64,000 nucleotides of DNA, from the NCBI GenBank assembly GCA_023411115.1, contig JAEYPF010000013.1, positions 124,001-188,000 of the forward strand. The letters run 5' to 3'. The translations under genes and the position numbers were made by a program. Of this stretch, positions 35,138 to 44,505 are shown piece by piece. Under the pieces are notes generated by a model, which was given only the letters and a program-made list of their open reading frames with translations, was not told the DNA's origin and made no database searches. Origin of the DNA: Methanobacteriota archaeon. GTDB taxonomy: Archaea; Methanobacteriota; Methanobacteria; Methanobacteriales; Methanobacteriaceae. The first letter of the stretch is position 1, and each line of letters opens with the position of its first letter.

Positions 35138-36489
35138 TGTGATACCTCGAACTCTCTTTCAAATAATATGGCCCTTGCAGGACATACGTTATTACATGCA
35201 CCGCAGTATATGCACTTTGAATCGTCTACAGTAATTCTACCCATTTCATCTTCAGAAATAGCTTCTTCTGGACAGGTTTTCATACAAAGTTTACAGTTCA
35301 TACATAACTTGTTTTCTACAAATACGAACCCATCTTTTATGGATTTTTTACGCATTGTTGTTATTGGAATTGCACTTTGTGGACAGTGAATTGCACATTT
35401 TTCACATAATGCACATTTTTCTAGATCTACTTCAATACTTCCTCTCTTAAGAGTAACTGCATCTTTGGGGCATAGTTCAGCACATATGCCGCATGATATA
35501 CAATCTTTGGATACATCACCAGTCCATGTAACAGTTTTAAACCCTCTCGCTTCGTTTAAATCACAGGCTTTAACACATCTGCCGCATGAAACACAGTATC
35601 CTTTAATCCTGCGTTCTGGTTCGTCAGATTCTCTTAATATTCCAATTGGGCAGGCATCCAGACATTTCATGGTATCGCATTCCTCGCAAAGTGAAGGATC
35701 ATAGCGTATTTTACCATTTACCATCTTTAATGCTCCCTCTTCGCAGCTTTCAGTACATAAACCACAGTTCAGGCATGAAATAATGCAACCTTCTGGTTCT
35801 GATTCGCCTTTATTAATCTTAATTTTAAAGTCCTCAATGAGCATTGCATTATTAGGACATTCCTTGACACATTTAAGACAGAGGGTACATTTCTCTTCAT
35901 CAATAGTTGTGTCTGATATAGCACCTGCAGGACATACATCTTCACAAATTCTACATTCTGTACATACACCTTCAAAACCAGTGTTAACAGCTATTGCGTC
36001 AGTTGGGCAGTAATATTCACATCTGCCGCATAATGTACATTTTTCAGAATCTGTAAGTACATTAATTCTGGTTGCTTTTCCTTCTTCTTTTTTAATCCTT
36101 ATCTGAGGCGGAGTTGTAAGATTTAAAGATTCGAGGAACTTAAGCTGTCTGTCCTCTATTACATCGTATGCATCAACACGGGCATCAATTGGGCAGGTTT
36201 CCACGCATATTCCACATCTTGAGCATATCCCTTTTACCATGTCGCCCTCAATGGATATGTTGTTTACAGGACAGGTTAATTCGCAGACTCCGCATGCATT
36301 ACATTTTGCCCTATCAACTACATAGCCTCCATATTTATTTTTAAAAATAGCTCTGTTGGGGCATGCTTCTTCACAAGCACCGCATGTGATACAGCTGAAC
36401 GCTTTACCATCTACTAGTCTAATAGCGCCAGTTGGACATTCTTTGATACATTCTCCGATGCCTTCGCATTTTTTGGTTGATAAAAACAT
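35134..36489 (-). CDS. ehbK: Energy-converting hydrogenase B polyferredoxin
   Basis: 451 residues composed of repeated ferredoxin units. I count 14 Cys motifs; 13 are regular CxxCxxCxxxC-type or close, while the first (KCEGIGECIKECP) and the ninth (CEECDTMKCLDACP) have altered spacing. It could store or distribute many electrons between the hydrogenase and cytoplasmic ferredoxin users. No membrane segment. Upstream of ehbL with a 4-bp overlap; a 150-bp gap separates it from ehbJ. Confidence 0.93.
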   Translation of the reverse strand: MFLSTKKCEGIGECIKECPTGAIRLVDGKAFSCITCGACEEACPNRAIFKNKYGGYVVDRAKCNACGVCELTCPVNNISIEGDMVKGICSRCGICVETCPIDARVDAYDVIEDRQLKFLESLNLTTPPQIRIKKEEGKATRINVLTDSEKCTLCGRCEYYCPTDAIAVNTGFEGVCTECRICEDVCPAGAISDTTIDEEKCTLCLKCVKECPNNAMLIEDFKIKINKGESEPEGCIISCLNCGLCTESCEEGALKMVNGKIRYDPSLCEECDTMKCLDACPIGILRESDEPERRIKGYCVSCGRCVKACDLNEARGFKTVTWTGDVSKDCISCGICAELCPKDAVTLKRGSIEVDLEKCALCEKCAIHCPQSAIPITTMRKKSIKDGFVFVENKLCMNCKLCMKTCPEEAISEDEMGRITVDDSKCIYCGACNNVCPARAILFEREFEVSQ

Positions 36490-36639
36490 AATATTTACCC
36501 TCTAATTGTTTTTCAAACGTTTAAACGTGATTTTTTGCCCTCGAATTTTTGTTTATTTTAGACGTGTACTTACTACACCGTACTTCTAACTCTAAATAAT
36601 TATTTTTTTGATATTATTACATATGGTTATACTCATTAA

Positions 36640-36888
36640 TTATCTTCCAAATGTTAATTTACCAACTATTATACCGACAATTCCTGCTAAAAATCCTGAT
36701 GCGAGAGGAATATCCTTATAATATGGGAAAGGTCCCTGATAATATGCCATTATGATTGCTATTATTATTATGACCGCATAAACTTCTTTATCAAACTTCA
36801 ATTTACTTTCTGGAACTGATTTGATCCGTGTTCCTATTATAAATCCTAATAAGAATCCGATTAGTAATGGTCCAAGATAGAAAATCAT
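36640..36888 (-). CDS. ehbJ: Energy-converting hydrogenase B small membrane subunit J
   Basis: 82 residues with two or three membrane helices (MIFYLGPLLIGFLLGFIIGTR, VYAVIIIIAIIMAYY, GFLAGIVGIIVGKL). Assigned by operon position and length. It overlaps ehbI by 4 bp. It is part of the membrane module of the complex; individual role unknown. Confidence 0.82.
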   Translation of the reverse strand: MIFYLGPLLIGFLLGFIIGTRIKSVPESKLKFDKEVYAVIIIIAIIMAYYQGPFPYYKDIPLASGFLAGIVGIIVGKLTFGR

Positions 36889-37355
36889 TGTTCATCCTCT
36901 CCAAGAATTTTATCGCTTTCTAAGAATGCTATTACTACTGCACTTAGACCAACTAAAACTTTTAGACCTACTACGAAGTTGAGATAAGGTATAATTCCTG
37001 CATTTATTGGGTCAGGATAGTTAAATATATTTTTTATGAATGACGGCACTATATGGTAAAGATCAACTCCAAGGTTGTACATGAAGAATCCAGAGAATAC
37101 TAAACCTGCTAACCCTAAAAATACATATCCTAAAGCTCCTGCACTTTCAAGGGCTCCCATGAAGTTGTGTGTAAGTTTAATTGGGCTTTCTTTAAGTCCG
37201 TAAACAATGATACAGAATATTATACCTCCCGCTATCATTGCCCCTCCCTGAAATCCTCCTCCAGGGGTGATGTGTCCTCCGAGAATGGTATTTATCCCTA
37301 CAAGGATAATTATAACAGATATTGGAAATACAAATAGTTTAAGGATTGTGCTCAT
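36885..37355 (-). CDS. ehbI: Energy-converting hydrogenase B subunit I (MnhB-like)
   Basis: 156 residues with four membrane helices. The segment GGHITPGGGFQGGAMIAGG is the MnhB/MrpB signature found in antiporter modules of membrane hydrogenases. It probably helps form the ion path. Overlaps ehbJ downstream and ehbH upstream by 4 bp each, so translation is coupled. Confidence 0.9.
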   Translation of the reverse strand: MSTILKLFVFPISVIIILVGINTILGGHITPGGGFQGGAMIAGGIIFCIIVYGLKESPIKLTHNFMGALESAGALGYVFLGLAGLVFSGFFMYNLGVDLYHIVPSFIKNIFNYPDPINAGIIPYLNFVVGLKVLVGLSAVVIAFLESDKILGEDEQ

Positions 37356-37648
37356 TTGTTTTCCTCCTCATCGCTTCCTCCAAGATCAACCATACCTCTT
37401 CCAAATATGAGGAGTACAACAACAACTGCAGTTACAAGTATCAAAGCTTCTCCGAGTGTATCGTAGCCTCTCCAATCAAATACTACATTTGTAACTGCGT
37501 TGGGTGCAATGTGGGGACCTATCCAGTTATAAATATTGCTTATTCCGGGGTTTATTATTTGACTAAACCCATATATCGCTTGGAATAGTGTAACGGAAAA
37601 TAATAACAGTGAAATACTGGCAATAAGATTTCTTATTCCTTCAGACAT
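37352..37648 (-). CDS. ehbH: Energy-converting hydrogenase B subunit H
   Basis: 98 residues, with membrane helices near residues 5-30 and 65-85 and an acidic tail (DLGGSDEEENK). DWRGYDTLGEALILVTAVVVVL resembles the C-terminal part of MrpA/MbhE-like subunits. Overlaps its neighbours by a few bases. Assigned by context. Confidence 0.85.
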   Translation of the reverse strand: MSEGIRNLIASISLLLFSVTLFQAIYGFSQIINPGISNIYNWIGPHIAPNAVTNVVFDWRGYDTLGEALILVTAVVVVLLIFGRGMVDLGGSDEEENK

Positions 37649-37979
37649 TTAAACTCCCCCAGTAGAACAATACTGAAATGATTCCAAGTGCTAGAATCAT
37701 ATAAAATACCATTCCATTAAGTGAATCATTTTGTTCTTTTTTTAATTTTGGCATAATTGGCATGGCGAAAACTGCTATTGCGGCTACTATAAGAACTGCA
37801 ATGATCATTAGAGCAGTGCTAAAGAACCTTAACATTATTACTGCAACTAAAAGGGATGATAAAACCGTTATTTCTGCCGCTAATGTTGATGAAGCTTCAA
37901 TGCTGGTTACAGGTTTATTTTCTTCACCCTGTTCCTGAACTTTTTTTATTCTGTCTATTATAATATCATAAAGGCTCAT
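37641..37979 (-). CDS. ehbG: Energy-converting hydrogenase B subunit G
   Basis: 112 residues with a charged N-terminal cytoplasmic part (YDIIIDRIKKVQEQGEENKP) and three or so membrane helices. Position between ehbF and ehbH and size fit EhbG. The family is specific to this hydrogenase; no catalytic motif is seen. Likely structural in the membrane arm. Confidence 0.83.
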   Translation of the reverse strand: MSLYDIIIDRIKKVQEQGEENKPVTSIEASSTLAAEITVLSSLLVAVIMLRFFSTALMIIAVLIVAAIAVFAMPIMPKLKKEQNDSLNGMVFYMILALGIISVLFYWGSLNV

Positions 37980-38043
37980 AGAATCCCTCTATTTTAATCA
38001 TGTTATTGTAATCATATTTCTAATATTTCTGCTCCTATCATTT

Positions 38044-39540
38044 CTATATCAAGCTCGCTGCAAGTCCCTGTAGGAAGCTGGTTGCAGCTTGTGGGAAAAG
38101 ACCGAATATAACGCATACAATCAGGAATACAACCATAGAAAAGATGGTTGCTTTTGGTATTTTTGTATCTTTAATTTCGAGGTCACGAGGTTTAGGCCTC
38201 ATGTATACTGAATAAAATGCCTTCATAAATGTCATGAATGTCACAATACTTAGAAGTATCATGAGTATGCCTAATTCAGGTATTCCTGCGTTTAAAGACG
38301 ATTGAATTAACATTAATTTACTCTGGAATACATTGAAAGGAGGGACACCAGCCATTACCAGTCCTGCTAAAAGTACTAGCAGTGCTACTTTTGGTGTTTC
38401 TATCATCATTCCTCCGAGTTTTCGGATATCACTTTCACGTGTTTTATAAATGATTGTACCAAAGCCTATAAACAAGAATGCTGTTACTACGGCTTCATTT
38501 ACTGCCTGGAAAAGACCTGCGGTTATACTAAACGCTGTTCCAATTCCAAGCCCTAATCCGATGTAACCAAGCTCACCAACAGCAAGATATGCAATAATTC
38601 GTTTAATATCGGTTTGCATCAAAGCCATTGTTATACTTAGTATCATTGCAGCTATGGATATGACTATTATGAATACCTTTGAAAATGGCAAATATGAGAA
38701 TATCCTGATAATTACAATTCCCAGTGCTACAAGTATAAATACGGAAAATGCCTGAAGTAAGGCAGCACCGTGTGGTAGGGCTTTACTATATATTTCTGAT
38801 TTTATAGTATGGAATGGTGGTAATCCAACACCGTATAACCATCCAAATGTTATAAGGGCACACGCCATGAGTAATACTGGATTTTGTGGATTTACGAGGC
38901 CATTTTTAAGTGAATAGACAATATCAGTTATATTTACGTTTCCTGTAACTCCCAGAAGGAGGGCTATTCCAAGTAGCAGCAGCGGTGATGCAACGCTTCC
39001 TATAATCATATATTTTAAGGCAGCCTCTAAGTTCCCTTTAACCTTAGATGCAATTACAATTCCTACCTGGGCTATGGCAATAATTTCAAAGAAGACATAT
39101 AGGTTAAATATATCATCTGTAAGGAGAATCGCTATCATTGAAGCGGCACCCATAAACATTAAGAATCCATATACTCCTGAAGGTCGTTTTGTTTCACTTA
39201 AAGAGGTTAATATAGCTAAAAATGCAATTAATCCTAATATGAATATTAAAAGCTGCTGTGCACTTGCAAATGAATATACTATACCCATGTGAAATATGTT
39301 TAAATACGAATCAGTGATGGAAGATGGTACCCATTGTGCTAATGCTGGACTTTCAGCTAACGTAGAATATGCACCGAAGTAATGAAGGCCGAAATTTATT
39401 AACAGAGGTATAATTGGTAAAGCTAAAGCTACAACAATTGAAATTATCTTTACAGTACGTTCCTTTGTGTGAAATAGATTTAAAAGTAGCGCACACGCAA
39501 TTGGTATTATAACCATTAAGGCAATGAGTGGATTATTCAT
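38044..39540 (-). CDS. ehbF: Energy-converting hydrogenase B subunit F (MrpD/NuoN-like)
   Basis: 498 residues with about 14 membrane helices, of the proton-conducting antiporter family (NuoL/M/N, MrpD). Key stretches are FMGAASMIAILLTDDIFNLYVFFEI with the conserved acidic residue, YGVGLPPFHTIKSEIYSKALPHGAALLQ with the conserved Lys, and AYLAVGELGYIGLG. It is expected to translocate H+ or Na+ across the membrane, giving the driving force for uphill ferredoxin reduction. It is the largest subunit and lies mid-operon. Confidence 0.94.
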   Translation of the reverse strand: MNNPLIALMVIIPIACALLLNLFHTKERTVKIISIVVALALPIIPLLINFGLHYFGAYSTLAESPALAQWVPSSITDSYLNIFHMGIVYSFASAQQLLIFILGLIAFLAILTSLSETKRPSGVYGFLMFMGAASMIAILLTDDIFNLYVFFEIIAIAQVGIVIASKVKGNLEAALKYMIIGSVASPLLLLGIALLLGVTGNVNITDIVYSLKNGLVNPQNPVLLMACALITFGWLYGVGLPPFHTIKSEIYSKALPHGAALLQAFSVFILVALGIVIIRIFSYLPFSKVFIIVISIAAMILSITMALMQTDIKRIIAYLAVGELGYIGLGLGIGTAFSITAGLFQAVNEAVVTAFLFIGFGTIIYKTRESDIRKLGGMMIETPKVALLVLLAGLVMAGVPPFNVFQSKLMLIQSSLNAGIPELGILMILLSIVTFMTFMKAFYSVYMRPKPRDLEIKDTKIPKATIFSMVVFLIVCVIFGLFPQAATSFLQGLAASLI

Positions 39541-39621
39541 AAATTACCCCCTGGAATTGACTTTTCTAATGTTTCCAAAGAATTATAAAGGACATCATCG
39601 TTTTTTATTCCTGACATCTTA

Positions 39622-39984
39622 TTACTCTCCAAGAATCTTTGATGCTTTTACTGATCCATACTTTTTATAGAGAACTATTACTAAACCAAGCATTACTGCC
39701 AGTGTACTTGCCCCAATTACAATACTTGTAAGAACAAGGGCAAATGGGAGGGGATATGATGCATTTTGGGCAAACTGATCAACTGCCATTCCTGGAAGGA
39801 ATATATATACAATTCCATTGAGTTTATATCCCATCGCAATTATGAAGAGATTTACTCCATCACCGATAAATGCCAGTCCTATGATTTTTTTTAACAAATT
39901 GTCGATAAATAAAGCAGCAAATATACCTATTATTATTAATGCTGCTGCTGTGAAAAGTGATGCAAGCTGTGTATCTATAATCAT
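39622..39984 (-). CDS. ehbE: Energy-converting hydrogenase B subunit E (MnhC/NuoK-like)
   Basis: 120 residues, three membrane helices. LIIIGIFAALFIDNLLKKIIGLAFIGDGVNLFIIAMGY followed by AQNASYPLPFALVLTSIVIGASTLAVML is the NuoK/MrpC pattern, with a buried acidic residue. Forms part of the ion channel next to EhbF. Gap to ehbF is about 80 bp. Confidence 0.92.
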   Translation of the reverse strand: MIIDTQLASLFTAAALIIIGIFAALFIDNLLKKIIGLAFIGDGVNLFIIAMGYKLNGIVYIFLPGMAVDQFAQNASYPLPFALVLTSIVIGASTLAVMLGLVIVLYKKYGSVKASKILGE

Positions 39985-40012
39985 GATAATACCTCATTAA
40001 CGCAATTTATAG

Positions 40013-40249
40013 CTATTCTTCCTCCATTCTACGTGTTTTTTTAACTGCTAATGCAATAAATACAGGTATTATAGCTGAACCGACTATTGCTTGAGTTAAT
40101 GCTACATCTGGAGCCAGTAAATATTGGAACAGAAAAGCAGTTGCAGCTCCCGTGATTCCAGTTAATATGGCAGCTTTAAGGAGATCTCTTTGCATTAGAG
40201 CTATAATTGCTCCAAAAACTGCTACAATCATTAATATGTACTCTATCAT
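40013..40249 (-). CDS. ehbD: Energy-converting hydrogenase B subunit D
   Basis: 78 residues. Three membrane helices; FQYLLAPDVALTQAIVGSAIIPVFIALAVKKTRR is the DUF4040/MbhD-type signature (PDVALTQA), shared with MrpA/NuoL extensions. Overlaps ehbC by 4 bp. Part of the membrane arm. Confidence 0.9.
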   Translation of the reverse strand: MIEYILMIVAVFGAIIALMQRDLLKAAILTGITGAATAFLFQYLLAPDVALTQAIVGSAIIPVFIALAVKKTRRMEEE

Positions 40250-40518
40250 GTTTTTTCCTCTCCATAGTAGTATGCATTAGCTATAGCATGGGATGCAAAA
40301 GGTGTAAGGAAAAGATATATAATGGCCAAAAAGGGCTGATTAAGAGCCAGCAGTGCTATAATACAAGCCATATCTGCAACACCAAGCATATGTACCCTTG
40401 CATAAAGGATTTTTTCTATATTTTCCCCGTATCTAAGGAGTCCAAATGCAGTGAGGACTATGAGGATCGCAGCTATTATCATTACCGCTGATTTTATCAA
40501 TGTTATTATGTCATCCAA
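40246..40518 (-). CDS. ehbC: Energy-converting hydrogenase B subunit C (MnhG-like)
   Basis: 90 residues with three membrane helices. AFGLLRYGENIEKILYARVHMLGVADM is the MnhG/MrpG signature (R..RLHA..). Member of the antiporter-like module. The gene overlaps ehbD and is one base from ehbB. Confidence 0.9.
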   Translation of the reverse strand: MDDIITLIKSAVMIIAAILIVLTAFGLLRYGENIEKILYARVHMLGVADMACIIALLALNQPFLAIIYLFLTPFASHAIANAYYYGEEKT

Positions 40519-40519
40519 T

Positions 40520-40780
40520 TTACCATCCCCGTATAACCTTTGAAAACGCTATGGTACCTATAGGGCCCAAAATTATCAGTGCAAGAGCTATAGTATCACA
40601 ATATATTATTCCATAAAGATTTTGAACTAAAATTAATAATGTCGCTACTGCGATACTCAAACCGAGCAAACCCACAATACCCATGGATATGGTTTTTCTG
40701 GTTGAAATCCGTATCGTAGCAATTGCGTAAATTGCAAGCGCCCCCATCAAAATGTATTCCGATATCGTTAGTATATCCAT
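40520..40780 (-). CDS. ehbB: Energy-converting hydrogenase B subunit B (MnhF-like)
   Basis: 86 residues, three membrane helices (EYILMGALAIYAIATIR, GIVGLLGLSIAVATLLIL, DTIALALIILGPIGTIAF). Fits the MrpF-type small membrane subunit by pattern and by position between ehbA and ehbC. Confidence 0.88.
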   Translation of the reverse strand: MDILTISEYILMGALAIYAIATIRISTRKTISMGIVGLLGLSIAVATLLILVQNLYGIIYCDTIALALIILGPIGTIAFSKVIRGW

Positions 40781-40799
40781 TTTAACACCTTGTAATTAT

Positions 40800-41114
40800 T
40801 TACTCTAGCCATCCTTTAATATATGGTTCAAATGGGATTACATCCTCTTTTTTCCGTGGAACAATGGTTGCAACTTTTATTATTTGATTTTCTTCGTCAA
40901 CATCAATTGAAAGTGTTCCGGGGGTTAAAGTTATACTATTTGCGAGTATAACCTGGGAAACCGGTCTTTTAAGTTCTGTTTCAATTTCCATTATCACAGG
41001 CTCAACTTTACCATTCACGGTTCTAGCCGCCACATCAATGGTAGCTTTTATAATCTCTACAATGAGTACGATGAAATAAGCAATTGCATAAAATATTCTG
41101 AACACTATATTCAT
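40800..41114 (-). CDS. ehbA: Energy-converting hydrogenase B subunit A (MnhE-like)
   Basis: 104 residues. An N-terminal membrane segment (IFYAIAYFIVLIVEIIKATIDVA) is followed by VILANSITLTPGTLSIDVDEE, the MrpE/MnhE signature. First gene of the operon, with GAGAGG before the ATG. Its leader carries the operon promoter near 41251-41268. Membrane-associated. Confidence 0.92.
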   Translation of the reverse strand: MNIVFRIFYAIAYFIVLIVEIIKATIDVAARTVNGKVEPVIMEIETELKRPVSQVILANSITLTPGTLSIDVDEENQIIKVATIVPRKKEDVIPFEPYIKGWLE

Positions 41115-41250
41115 GGAGTAACCTCTCTAAACATTGAAAATGGTGTAATTATCAAATTATTTGAGTATATTAACATGGCTAAAAAGATGAAAAACTCATT
41201 AATCATCTTCAAAACATACCATGAATCATGTAATTATAATGATAAAACAT

Positions 41251-41268
41251 GATATATAAAGCTACCTC
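41251..41268 (-). promoter_or_regulatory. Probable ehb operon promoter
   Basis: On the minus strand AGAGGTAGC (BRE-like) is followed by the TATA element TTTATATATC. The predicted start of transcription is about 25 bases on, near 41230, leaving a leader of roughly 115 bases before ehbA. It is the only strong TATA-like site I see between ehbA and the upstream hydrolase gene. Confidence 0.6.
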
Positions 41269-41342
41269 TTTTTCTTTGGATGAACAGTCTGTTTAAATTT
41301 ATTACCTAAAATGAGAAATTACAATGACTCAGTGATCATAAA

Positions 41343-42023
41343 TTAAAATATAGCACCTTTTAATTCAAAAACGTAAATAAATGCTGAAAATCCCCATAAT
41401 ATGAATAAAGGAATCCCGAAATCTTTTTTAAATTTTCTAGACGACAATGGACTAAATAATTTTATCCCGCTTGGAGTGAAAAGATCAAGAAGTATATGGC
41501 TTAAAGATCCAATTAGTAGGGCTGAGAATATATAAAGCAAGCTTAAATTAGGATTGGGGGTTAAAATTATTCCAACAGGTACAAGAATGAAAAAAGGGAG
41601 CAAAATTTTCTTATTTACGGCTATAATTCCTAAAACGATGGAAATTACAATTAAATTAACCTTTTCGGTGATGTTGAAGCCGTGAAGAAGGGCATAAATT
41701 CCTAGAATAGAAAAGGCAAGCAAAAAAGACATGATCAGTATTCCAGATATAGAATGCACGAATCCTCTATGTTTTGATAAATAGAATATAACGGCCATGA
41801 CAATAAGGGAAATCCCAATTAGATATGGTAATTTTAATATATAAAACGTGAAGGATAATAAAATTCCTAAAACAGCCAGTATAATTAGGTCGTTTTTTCT
41901 TATATGATGGTCCATGTCTATTATAGATGCTCCAATTACTGCCAGTGAAAGATAAAAAACATCGTGAATGAAGGGTATTGCAATTATCAGAGAAAATAAA
42001 ACGTGTTTTTTGTAGGATGGCAT
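41343..42023 (-). CDS. DUF457-type membrane metal-dependent hydrolase
   Basis: 226 residues with six or more membrane helices. Conserved charged residues for metal are in IIDMDHHI, KHRGFVHS and GSLSHILLDLFTPSGIKLF, matching the LexA-regulated YdjM/DUF457 family. Family members are putative membrane hydrolases with unknown substrate. The gene is not in the ehb operon: about 230 bp containing the ehb promoter lies after it. Confidence 0.85.
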   Translation of the reverse strand: MPSYKKHVLFSLIIAIPFIHDVFYLSLAVIGASIIDMDHHIRKNDLIILAVLGILLSFTFYILKLPYLIGISLIVMAVIFYLSKHRGFVHSISGILIMSFLLAFSILGIYALLHGFNITEKVNLIVISIVLGIIAVNKKILLPFFILVPVGIILTPNPNLSLLYIFSALLIGSLSHILLDLFTPSGIKLFSPLSSRKFKKDFGIPLFILWGFSAFIYVFELKGAIF

Positions 42024-42067
42024 TTTTTATCACTGGTCGAAAGCAAGTAATGGCTGTCTCTGGTAGT

Positions 42068-42787
42068 TTAAATTATATCAAAATATTTTAAATAAGATTC
42101 CATCTGCAGATAAGATCTTTGAGGGCTTTTACCTGTAACTGATCCATTTTGTGATACAACTTCACAGGTCACAGCTGGAATACCTTCAAGATTGCATTCA
42201 TCCTCAAGAGCTCCGTTATATAATGCTCCTGCCTCTTTATGACAGATTATTTTGGAAGATGTAGCATCTGTTATATGCTTTGCAATTAAATAGCTTGTAT
42301 AGCAGGGGTTTTTGGAGCAAAAAACGCTTTCAACACCAGGGTTGCTTCCTGGTTTGGTAGAATGAAAATCAGCCACGGCGCTTATATTAAGAGTTTTAAT
42401 GGCATGTATTATACTGTTAGATATGAAACCTCCCTTTGAAGCAGCTCTATTCATATCTACTCCTTTAAATCTCCTTGAATTTTCCATAGTAGCGTGAGGC
42501 ACTGCAAATGGTATTATATAAACAGTTCCATTCAATTCTACTCTTGATAAGTTCCCTATAAGCCAGATTGCAGCTATCTGGGGTGGAAGTTCATTTCCAT
42601 GTATTCCTGCTGTTATCATTACTTTTGGAAATCCATGGCCCATTTTTAAAAGAGGAGTTCCAGATCTAGCTATATGGACTAAATCATCCATAATTTCGCT
42701 TCTAGAGGCATGCTCCATTAAATGGATATTTTTTTCAATTTCTCCCTTAGTTTCATGGGATATTGTACTGACATTTTTGAGAGCCAT
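42068..42787 (-). CDS. Succinylglutamate desuccinylase/aspartoacylase-like protein
   Basis: 239 residues. TAGIHGNELPPQ carries the zinc-binding His and Glu, and AVADFHSTKPG adds the third ligand; GIPAVTCEVVSQNG contains a Glu at the catalytic position. These enzymes remove acyl groups from amino acids or related amides. The frame extends to TTG 42799, but GGTGG just before the ATG at 42787 favours that start. Divergent from argG, with about 80 bp shared upstream. Confidence 0.82.
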   Translation of the reverse strand: MALKNVSTISHETKGEIEKNIHLMEHASRSEIMDDLVHIARSGTPLLKMGHGFPKVMITAGIHGNELPPQIAAIWLIGNLSRVELNGTVYIIPFAVPHATMENSRRFKGVDMNRAASKGGFISNSIIHAIKTLNISAVADFHSTKPGSNPGVESVFCSKNPCYTSYLIAKHITDATSSKIICHKEAGALYNGALEDECNLEGIPAVTCEVVSQNGSVTGKSPQRSYLQMESYLKYFDII

Positions 42788-42869
42788 TACTTCCACCAAG
42801 TTTAAATTGATTATGTTCTATAGTTATCTTATATTTTTATAGACTCATATAAATAATCAAGGTGAAATA

Positions 42870-44051
42870 ATGAAAAAAGTTGTTCTCGCATTCAGTGGAG
42901 GTTTAGATACATCAGTGTGCATCAAGTTACTTGAAGAAAAATATGACATGGAAGTCATAACAGCATGTGTAGATGTAGGACAACCAGAAGAAGAAATAGA
43001 AAGGCCAGCATCAGCTGCAGACCAAATTGGAGTTTTAAAACATTATACTATAGATGCAAAGGATGAATTTGCAGAAGATTTTATATTCAAAGCAATTAAA
43101 GCCAATGCATTATATGAAGGGTATCCTTTAAGTACAGCCCTTGCAAGACCATTAATAGCTATGAAGATTGTAGAACTTGCCAAAAAGGAAGGGGCAGATG
43201 CGATAGCCCATGGTTGTACAGGTAAAGGTAATGATCAGTTTAGATTTGAAGCTATTATACGATCTTATTCTGATATGGATGTAATAGCACCAATAAGAGA
43301 TTTAAATCTTACAAGGACCGAAGAAGTAGAATATGCAAAGGGTCATGGTATTCCTCTCCCCTCTGATAAGCTCTATAGTATAGATGAAAACCTGTGGGGA
43401 AGATCTATTGAAGGAGATATCCTTGAAGACCCAATGGTCGAAACACCAGAAGAGGCATTCAACTGGACAAATTCAACTGAGGCCGCGCCTGAAGAAGCTC
43501 AAATTTTAGAAATCAAATTTGAAAAGGGAGTTCCTGTAGCTTTAGATGGTAAAAATATAGGCCCTCTGGCTATAATTGAAAAATGCAATGGAATTGCAGG
43601 AAAACACGGTATTGGCAGAATCGATATAATTGAAGACCGTATAATCGGGCTTAAATCAAGGGAAAATTACGAAGTACCCGGTGCAATTTTACTTATCACG
43701 GCGCATAAAGCATTAGAACAGCTTACACTTACAAGAAGCGAGCTTAAATTCGCTGCATATATCTCTGAAAGTTATTCAGAACTTGTATATGATGGTTTAT
43801 GGCATGATCCTTTAAGGGAAGACCTTGATGCTGCAGTTGACAGCATGCAAAGGAGAGTAACCGGAACTGTGAGGGTAAAACTCCACAAAGGAAGTCTCAG
43901 GATACTTGGAAGAGAATCACCTTACAGTATTTACAGGGAAGAAGCAGTTTCCTTTGAAGATAAAGGAATAGATCAGCGCGAAATGGCTGGAATGGTCAAA
44001 AATTACGGAATGCAGGCTGCTACTTATCAAAAAGTATGTAAAGAGGATTAA
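42870..44051 (+). CDS. argG: Argininosuccinate synthase
   Basis: 393 residues. KVVLAFSGGLDTSVCIKLL is the ATP pyrophosphatase P-loop; HGCTGKGNDQFRFE and YSIDENLWGRSIEGDILEDP bind aspartate and citrulline. Joins citrulline and aspartate in arginine synthesis. AAGGTGA precedes the ATG. Length and all signatures are typical. Appears monocistronic. Confidence 0.97.
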   Translation: MKKVVLAFSGGLDTSVCIKLLEEKYDMEVITACVDVGQPEEEIERPASAADQIGVLKHYTIDAKDEFAEDFIFKAIKANALYEGYPLSTALARPLIAMKIVELAKKEGADAIAHGCTGKGNDQFRFEAIIRSYSDMDVIAPIRDLNLTRTEEVEYAKGHGIPLPSDKLYSIDENLWGRSIEGDILEDPMVETPEEAFNWTNSTEAAPEEAQILEIKFEKGVPVALDGKNIGPLAIIEKCNGIAGKHGIGRIDIIEDRIIGLKSRENYEVPGAILLITAHKALEQLTLTRSELKFAAYISESYSELVYDGLWHDPLREDLDAAVDSMQRRVTGTVRVKLHKGSLRILGRESPYSIYREEAVSFEDKGIDQREMAGMVKNYGMQAATYQKVCKED

Positions 44052-44228
44052 ACATCCTTAATTTTCCTTATTTTGGGTTATTTCATTTATTTTATTTTTT
44101 ATCATTAAGCGTAAATTTCTAATTATAACATAAATTTATTTGTGAATTTAACTTATTCCTTTTAAAAACAAAAATAAATCCACGAAAAACTTTATTAAGC
44201 TCCTTAAACAATATTAAAACGTGATAAA

Positions 44229-44486
44229 ATGTCTATAGAACTCATCGTACTGGCAATAATAATATTAATCATTGCGTTTGCAGCGCTCGGTATTCTGTTT
44301 AAAATTGCAGGATTATTGTTGAGAATTTTAGTGCATGTAATTCTTGGATGGATTGCCCTGTTCCTTGTGAATCTGCTTCCATTTGTCCATATCCCTATAA
44401 ACATATTAACAGTTCTTGTTGCTGGATTTGGAGGTATATGGGGGGTTTTACTTCTACTGATTGCACAGGCATTGGGATTCTTTTAA
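44229..44486 (+). CDS. BofA-like membrane protein
   Basis: 85 residues with three hydrophobic helices: IELIVLAIIILIIAFAALGIL, LLRILVHVILGWIALFLVNLL and LTVLVAGFGGIWGVLLLLIA. The NLLPF...IPIN(I/L)LT(V/A)L..GFGGI.G pattern matches the BofA family, which in Bacillus controls a membrane protease. In archaea the role is unknown. It converges with the DedA-like gene. Confidence 0.8.
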   Translation: MSIELIVLAIIILIIAFAALGILFKIAGLLLRILVHVILGWIALFLVNLLPFVHIPINILTVLVAGFGGIWGVLLLLIAQALGFF

Positions 44487-44505
44487 AATTAATTGAAAAT
44501 AACAT

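Noticed and set aside
35769..35975. ORF inside the polyferredoxin gene
   Set aside because: It is a frame-shifted shadow of the regularly spaced Cys motifs.
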